A stretch of DNA of 64,000 nt, taken from NCBI RefSeq assembly GCF_050278625.1, contig NZ_JBNNTI010000007.1, positions 1 to 64,000 of the forward strand. The letters run 5' to 3'. The DNA is from Viridibacillus sp050278625. GTDB lineage: Bacteria > Bacillota > Bacilli > Bacillales_A > Planococcaceae. The notes below the pieces were generated by a model. It was given only the letters and a program-made list of their open reading frames with translations, did no database searches and had not been told where the DNA came from. The number at the start of each line of letters is the position of its first letter. Position 1 is the first letter of the stretch. The translations under genes and the position numbers were made by a program. Of this stretch, positions 59,945-64,000 are shown piece by piece.

Positions 59945-60180
59945 AAAAAAAGTCCCTGCATATAAATATGCAGGGACGTTAATCACAATTTAACGCGGTA
60001 CCACCCAGCTTGAAGAAAAATGATTCTTCCGGCTCATACGTCTTAACGCGACGCATACGTTCTCGCTCCAAATGTGTAATTCGTGTCCATATTGTGACTA
60101 ACTTTCACCAACCGCTAGCTCTCTATACAGGGAATATGTTCACTACTGCGCACTTTTCAACGCTCGAAAAACTATTAATG
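59945..60180 (-). promoter_or_regulatory. T-box riboswitch of tyrS
   Basis: RNA-sense T-box GGGTGGTACCGCG (59994-60006), then terminator stem gtccctgcatat / atatgcagggac (59952-59977) with a T run. In stem I the sequence gaatTACacatttGGAGC places the Tyr codon UAC as specifier at 60076-60078. AGAGAGC lies at the stem base. Uncharged tRNA-Tyr should induce read-through. Confidence 0.92.
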
Positions 60181-60183
60181 ACT

Positions 60184-60211
60184 ATTGTACTTCATTTAGA
60201 TTCATTGTCAA
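60184..60211 (-). promoter_or_regulatory. Promoter of the tyrS leader
   Basis: Reverse-strand TTGACA (60206-60211), 16-bp spacer, TACAAT (60184-60189). Confidence 0.75.
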
Positions 60212-60238
60212 TAAATATTATTAGTCATTATTCAATTA

Positions 60239-60247
60239 TGGTATAAT
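60239..60247 (+). promoter_or_regulatory. Extended -10 of the penicillin-binding protein gene
   Basis: TGGTATAAT, with the -10 hexamer at 60242-60247, 27 bases before the GTG start; no convincing -35. It is divergent from and close to the tyrS promoter. Confidence 0.55.
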
Positions 60248-60273
60248 TAACGAGATTTTAGGAGGTCGATTTA

Positions 60274-62976
60274 GTGATAGAACAATTTAAAAAATGGGTT
60301 AAAAAAATAGACAATCGCATCCAAGAAATGACTTCTATGAGCTGGATGAAAACCATGCGTATAACATCAAGCGTGATCTGGAATTTATGTTTATTATTTG
60401 TCGTATTATCAGTTGTAGGTTTTGTATTCGTAGGGTCTATTGGCGCTGGGTATTTTGCCTCCCTCGTAAAAGAAGAGCCTTTACGAGCAAAAGCTGAAAT
60501 GCGTAGTGATATTTTAACTTACGATGAAACGAGTGATCTCTACTTCGCAGGTGGAAAATATTTAGGTAAAATGCGTTCGGACTTAGAACGACGCGAAACA
60601 ACTCTAGATAAGGTCTCGCCTAATGTAATTAATGCAGTTCTAGCTACAGAGGATGAGTACTTCTACGAACATAACGGAATTGTGCCAAAAGCCGTTTTCC
60701 GTGGATTATTACAAGATGTAACGAACTCTGCTACACAAACAGGTGGTTCGACATTAACGCAACAATTAATCAAAAACCAAATTTTAACGAATGAAGTTTC
60801 ATATGAACGTAAAGCGAAGGAATTATTACTAGCAATGCGTCTTGAGAGTTTCATGGAAAAGGATGAAATTTTAGAAGCTTATTTAAATATTATTCCATAT
60901 GGTAGAAATTCATCTGGTCGTAATATTGCTGGAATCGAAACAGCAGCTGAAGGTATTTTCAATAAAAAAGCTAACGATCTTAACCTTGCACAAGCTGCTT
61001 ATATCGCCGGTATTCCACAATCACCTTATGCCTATACACCATTTACACAGCAAGGGAAGCTTAAAGATAAAGAATCATTAGCACATGGTATTAATCGTAT
61101 GAAAACTGTTTTGTATCGTATGCATGAAAGCGGTTATATTACGGACAAGCAATATAAAAAAGCATTGAAATACAAAATTAAAAAAGATTTCCGTAAATCT
61201 GAACTTCGCCCTGAAGAAAAATATCCATATGTAACATATGAAATTGAAAGCCGTGCAAAAGATATAATGGCAACAATTTTAGCTAAAAAAGATGGCATAG
61301 ATCCAAAACGTTTAAAAAATGAAAAGAAATTAAAAGAAAAATATACAATCTTAGCAGATCGTGAATTACGATCAAAAGGTTACAAGATATACTCTACGAT
61401 TGATAAGAAAATGTATGACAATATGCAAAATGTAAAAGATAACTTTGCCTATTACGGTGCTACATTTAAAAAGACTGTTACAGATTCAGAGACTGGAAAA
61501 AGTAAACAAGTTGATGTACCTGTACAAGTTGGTAGTATCGTCATGGAAAACAAAACAGGTAAAATTTTAAGCTTTATCGGTGGCCGTGACTTTAAATTAG
61601 AAGAGTTAAACCACGCGACACAAGCAAAACGTTCAAATGGCTCTACTATGAAACCACTTTTAGTATACGCACCTGCAATTGAATACGGAGTAATTGGTGC
61701 AGGTAGTCCAGTAGTCGATGTGAAATTTAACCACCTTGGATGGTCTCCATCAAACATTTCCGGTGATACCCGAGGTATCATTTCGGCACGTGAAGCATTA
61801 AAAGACTCTCAAAACTTGACAGCAATCCGACTATACAGTCAAATTATGAACCGTAGACCCGCTGATTTACTTGCCAAAAATGGTTTCTCACATTTAGATG
61901 CAGATGATTATACAAACTACGCAACTTCAATCGGTGCACTTAAATACGGTGTAACAGTTGAAGAAAATACAAATGCATTTGCGACTTTCGCAAATGGCGG
62001 TAAATTCGTAGATGGTTATATGATTTCGAAAATTGTAGATTCAGACGGTAAAACTGTATATAAACACAAATCTAAAGCGAAACAAGTATACAGTCCACAA
62101 ACTTCATATATCATTACGGATATGATGCGCGATGTATTGAAACAAGGAACTGGTACTACAGCAAATGCTGGCCTGAAATTTAGTGCAGATTTCGCAGCTA
62201 AAACGGGTACATCTCAAGATTATAAAGACGTTTGGGTGGTTGGATACAATCCAGACATTTCACTAGGTGTATGGATGGGTTATGATACTCCACAAACACT
62301 TTATCAATACAATGAGACTTACTTGCAACCAGGTACTCGTGTAAATATGTTATGGGCTAAACTAATGAACTCTGTTTATGATTCTAATCCTAAATTAGCT
62401 ACAGCATCTGGTAAACGTTTCACTCCTCCTGCAGGTGTAGTAAGCCAAACATTCTGTGGTTTGTCTGGACGAGCATTATCATCAGCGTGTTCAAAAGCGG
62501 GCTTCTCACGTACTGACTTATTCAACTCGCAAGTAATGCTACCTACTAGTCCAGATGATAGTTTCAATTCAAGTGGTGGCTTAAATCCTGACTTTATCTC
62601 TCGTATGTTAGGAGTCCTAGGCGGAGATCCTACAGGTATTCTATCGTCGAAAGAGAAAGAGAAACTTAATCCTACTAACACAGATGAAAAAGATAAAGAC
62701 ACGGAAAAAGATAAAAATAAAGACAAAGATACACAGCCAAATAACAATTCTTCGAATTCAAATACGAATTCAGATACGAATTCGAATTCGAATACCGATA
62801 AAGACAAAAACAAAGACAAAAATGCGAAACCTAATACAGACAATAAAAAGCCGACAACAGATAAAGACAATTCAACTGAGCAAGATAAAGACAATTCAAC
62901 TGAGCAAGATAAAGACAAAAACCCAAACACCGATAAGGATAAAGACAAAAATACTGGCACTAGTAACAACAATTAA
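60274..62976 (+). CDS. Class A penicillin-binding protein (PBP1A-like)
   Basis: Bifunctional peptidoglycan synthase of 900 residues, GTG start behind taggaggtcga. Cytoplasmic N-terminus, one TM segment (about 33-60), glycosyltransferase GT51 domain (about 80-255; EDEYFYEHNGI with catalytic Glu, GGSTLTQQLIKNQ) and transpeptidase domain (about 415-715) with SxxK in SNGSTMKPLL, SxN as DSQNLTA and KTGTSQDYKDVW. Residues from about 795 form a low-complexity tail rich in D, K, N, T and S with a tandem 8-residue repeat. It stands where B. subtilis has acsA, between tyrS and acuA. Which named Bacillus PBP it corresponds to is unclear. Confidence 0.93.
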   Translation: MIEQFKKWVKKIDNRIQEMTSMSWMKTMRITSSVIWNLCLLFVVLSVVGFVFVGSIGAGYFASLVKEEPLRAKAEMRSDILTYDETSDLYFAGGKYLGKMRSDLERRETTLDKVSPNVINAVLATEDEYFYEHNGIVPKAVFRGLLQDVTNSATQTGGSTLTQQLIKNQILTNEVSYERKAKELLLAMRLESFMEKDEILEAYLNIIPYGRNSSGRNIAGIETAAEGIFNKKANDLNLAQAAYIAGIPQSPYAYTPFTQQGKLKDKESLAHGINRMKTVLYRMHESGYITDKQYKKALKYKIKKDFRKSELRPEEKYPYVTYEIESRAKDIMATILAKKDGIDPKRLKNEKKLKEKYTILADRELRSKGYKIYSTIDKKMYDNMQNVKDNFAYYGATFKKTVTDSETGKSKQVDVPVQVGSIVMENKTGKILSFIGGRDFKLEELNHATQAKRSNGSTMKPLLVYAPAIEYGVIGAGSPVVDVKFNHLGWSPSNISGDTRGIISAREALKDSQNLTAIRLYSQIMNRRPADLLAKNGFSHLDADDYTNYATSIGALKYGVTVEENTNAFATFANGGKFVDGYMISKIVDSDGKTVYKHKSKAKQVYSPQTSYIITDMMRDVLKQGTGTTANAGLKFSADFAAKTGTSQDYKDVWVVGYNPDISLGVWMGYDTPQTLYQYNETYLQPGTRVNMLWAKLMNSVYDSNPKLATASGKRFTPPAGVVSQTFCGLSGRALSSACSKAGFSRTDLFNSQVMLPTSPDDSFNSSGGLNPDFISRMLGVLGGDPTGILSSKEKEKLNPTNTDEKDKDTEKDKNKDKDTQPNNNSSNSNTNSDTNSNSNTDKDKNKDKNAKPNTDNKKPTTDKDNSTEQDKDNSTEQDKDKNPNTDKDKDKNTGTSNNN

Positions 62977-62983
62977 TCCTTCA

Positions 62984-63019
62984 AAAAGAGCATTCTACAT
63001 ATATGTAGAATGCTCTTTT
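62984..63019 (+). terminator. Terminator of the PBP gene
   Basis: Stem aaaagagcattctacat / atgtagaatgctctttt with a 2-base centre, T run following. Confidence 0.88.
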
Positions 63020-63174
63020 CTTATACCATCCAGTTATATTTAAACTTCCTTATTCATCTTTTTAAAGCTACACAAACTTACGACACTAGTCATATAATTT
63101 TCTCATTTGTGTGATTATTCTCTTTTTCATTCATGTATAATTGAAATACAATATCTTAGTAAGGCGGTGAAATA

Positions 63175-63807
63175 ATGGAATATATTAAAACTTATTACGG
63201 CGTTAATATGGATACGAAATTAGGTAAAGTTGTAGTTGAAGGTCCTATCCCTCCTGAACAATTAGAAAAACTAAAATTCCATGAGGACTTAACAGCTTTT
63301 CGTGTTGCTAAACAGCAATTTAAAGCGCTAATAGGAATAGCCAAATTACCGGAAGGACGTATTATTATTGCCCGTAATGAGGATACCATCGTCGGTTATG
63401 CAACTTTTTTATATCCTGACCCATTAGAACGTTGGTCTGAAGGGAAAATGGAAAATTTAATTGAGCTAGGAGCAATCGAAGTCATACCAGAATTTCGTGG
63501 AACAGGTGTAGGCAAACAAATACTTCGCTTATCTATGATGGATGATGCGATGGAAGACTATATCATTATTACGACCGAATATTATTGGCACTGGGATTTA
63601 AAAAGAACAGGACTAAATGTTTGGGAATATCGTAAAATCATGGAGAAAATGATGAATGCAGGAGGTCTAGAGAATTTCGCCACTGACGAACCTGAAATCT
63701 CTTCACACCCTGCAAATTGCCTAATGGCACGAATTGGTAGTAGAGTTGATAATGAATCAATTCTAAAATTTGATCAGTTACGTTTTAAAAGCCGTTTCAT
63801 GTACTAA
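63175..63807 (+). CDS. acuA: AcuA: acetyltransferase acting on acetyl-CoA synthetase
   Basis: GNAT acetyltransferase of 210 residues. In B. subtilis AcuA acetylates and inactivates AcsA; AcuC deacetylates it. The acetyl-CoA loop is IEVIPEFRGTGVGKQILRLS (about 98-117). The N-terminus MEYIKTYYGVNMDTKLGKV and the C-terminal KFDQLRFKSRFMY match AcuA. A TATAAT at 63136-63141 lies 33 bases upstream of the start; ribosome binding site aaggcggtga. acuB follows by 26 bases. The target gene acsA is not next to it here. Confidence 0.94.
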   Translation: MEYIKTYYGVNMDTKLGKVVVEGPIPPEQLEKLKFHEDLTAFRVAKQQFKALIGIAKLPEGRIIIARNEDTIVGYATFLYPDPLERWSEGKMENLIELGAIEVIPEFRGTGVGKQILRLSMMDDAMEDYIIITTEYYWHWDLKRTGLNVWEYRKIMEKMMNAGGLENFATDEPEISSHPANCLMARIGSRVDNESILKFDQLRFKSRFMY

Positions 63808-63833
63808 ACAACTAAACAAGGGGGATTTTGTCT

Positions 63834-64000
63834 ATGATTGTTGAAGAAATCATGAATACAACTGTGTTTTCCTTACAACCATCCAGCACTATTAAGGAGG
63901 CAGTTCAGTTACTTAAAAAAGAACGGATTCGTCATTTACCTATTACAAACGCAGCTAACGAAGTAGTTGGCTTGGTGACAGAAAGAGATATAAAAAATGC
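63834..64000 (+). CDS. acuB: AcuB, CBS-domain protein (5' part)
   Basis: The frame opens MIVEEIMNTTVFSLQPSSTI and runs to the window edge (55 codons). It includes the first CBS motif (IRHLPITNAANEVVGLVTER). Ribosome binding site caaggggga. In B. subtilis acuB follows acuA and is followed by acuC. CBS pairs bind adenosyl ligands; the precise role in acetoin/acetate use is not settled. Confidence 0.92.
   Translation, partial: MIVEEIMNTTVFSLQPSSTIKEAVQLLKKERIRHLPITNAANEVVGLVTERDIKN

Noticed and set aside
60010..60246. 78-residue forward frame upstream of the PBP gene
   Set aside because: It is antisense to the tyrS T-box leader and has no ribosome binding site.
62376..62972. 198-residue reverse frame (LSLSLFL-rich)
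   Set aside because: It is the antisense of the low-complexity tail of the PBP gene; such tails leave the opposite strand open.

Overview
This 64 kb window is low-GC chromosomal DNA from an endospore-forming Firmicute. The best fit is the Planococcaceae (Lysinibacillus/Solibacillus type). This is inferred from protein character, from gene order close to the Bacillus subtilis thrS-dnaI-dnaB-nrdR-gapB-coaE-mutM-polA-phoRP-mdh-icd-citZ ... acuAB stretch, from an sspA gene with a near-ideal sigma-G promoter, and from GC-rich palindromic repeats of the kind dispersed in that group. No rRNA, tRNA or CRISPR array was seen.

Layout. 1-340: the 5' end of an IS30-type transposase cut by the window edge. 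450-1900: infC-rpmI-rplT behind an L20-type attenuator leader. 1980-4600: thrS behind a T-box. 4600-7460: nrdR-dnaB-dnaI (replication initiation). 7700-13000: gapB, then polA-mutM-coaE. 13300-19720: citZ-icd-mdh, a MaoC-like gene and phoP-phoR. 19980-26730: ytvI, fxsA, pfkA-pyk and a GntR regulator-accD-accA operon. 26866-33600: dnaE, nrnA, ytpI, ytoI, ytkL. 33740-36430: an M24 peptidase, then a 1.5 kb gene-free block holding five ~245 bp tandem units. 36435-52216: ald, a usp gene, ytxK, tpx, an RDD protein, sppA, rarD, an acyl-CoA synthetase, sspA, iscS-thiI, ezrA, hisJ, a free-Met-sulfoxide reductase and a diguanylate cyclase. 52400-53300: rpsD with a structured leader. 53300-58500: an accessory block between rpsD and tyrS (secreted discoidin/Ig-like protein, decayed genes, Yip1 protein, a CstR-rhodanese-glutaredoxin persulfide cluster, a cobalamin-type binding protein). 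58656-64000: tyrS behind a T-box, a class A PBP, acuA and the start of acuB.

Most of the window is conserved housekeeping: translation, DNA replication and repair, lower glycolysis, TCA cycle, fatty acid initiation and cell division. Regulation is unusually readable from sequence: two T-boxes, an L20 leader, a likely S4 leader with a pseudoknot, CcpN-like boxes at gapB, a cre-like site at citZ, a FadR-type palindrome at the accDA operon, CstR-type operators and a sigma-G promoter.

I did not find a convincing wholly new biological system. The strongest leads are the mutually exclusive pairings in the rpsD leader, the FadR-type regulator translationally coupled to accDA, a DnaE whose PHP domain has lost its metal-binding motifs, a dispersed palindromic repeat lying in the transcripts of both T-box synthetase genes, the higher-order repeat array flanked by a duplicated terminator, and the decayed persulfide-response cluster.
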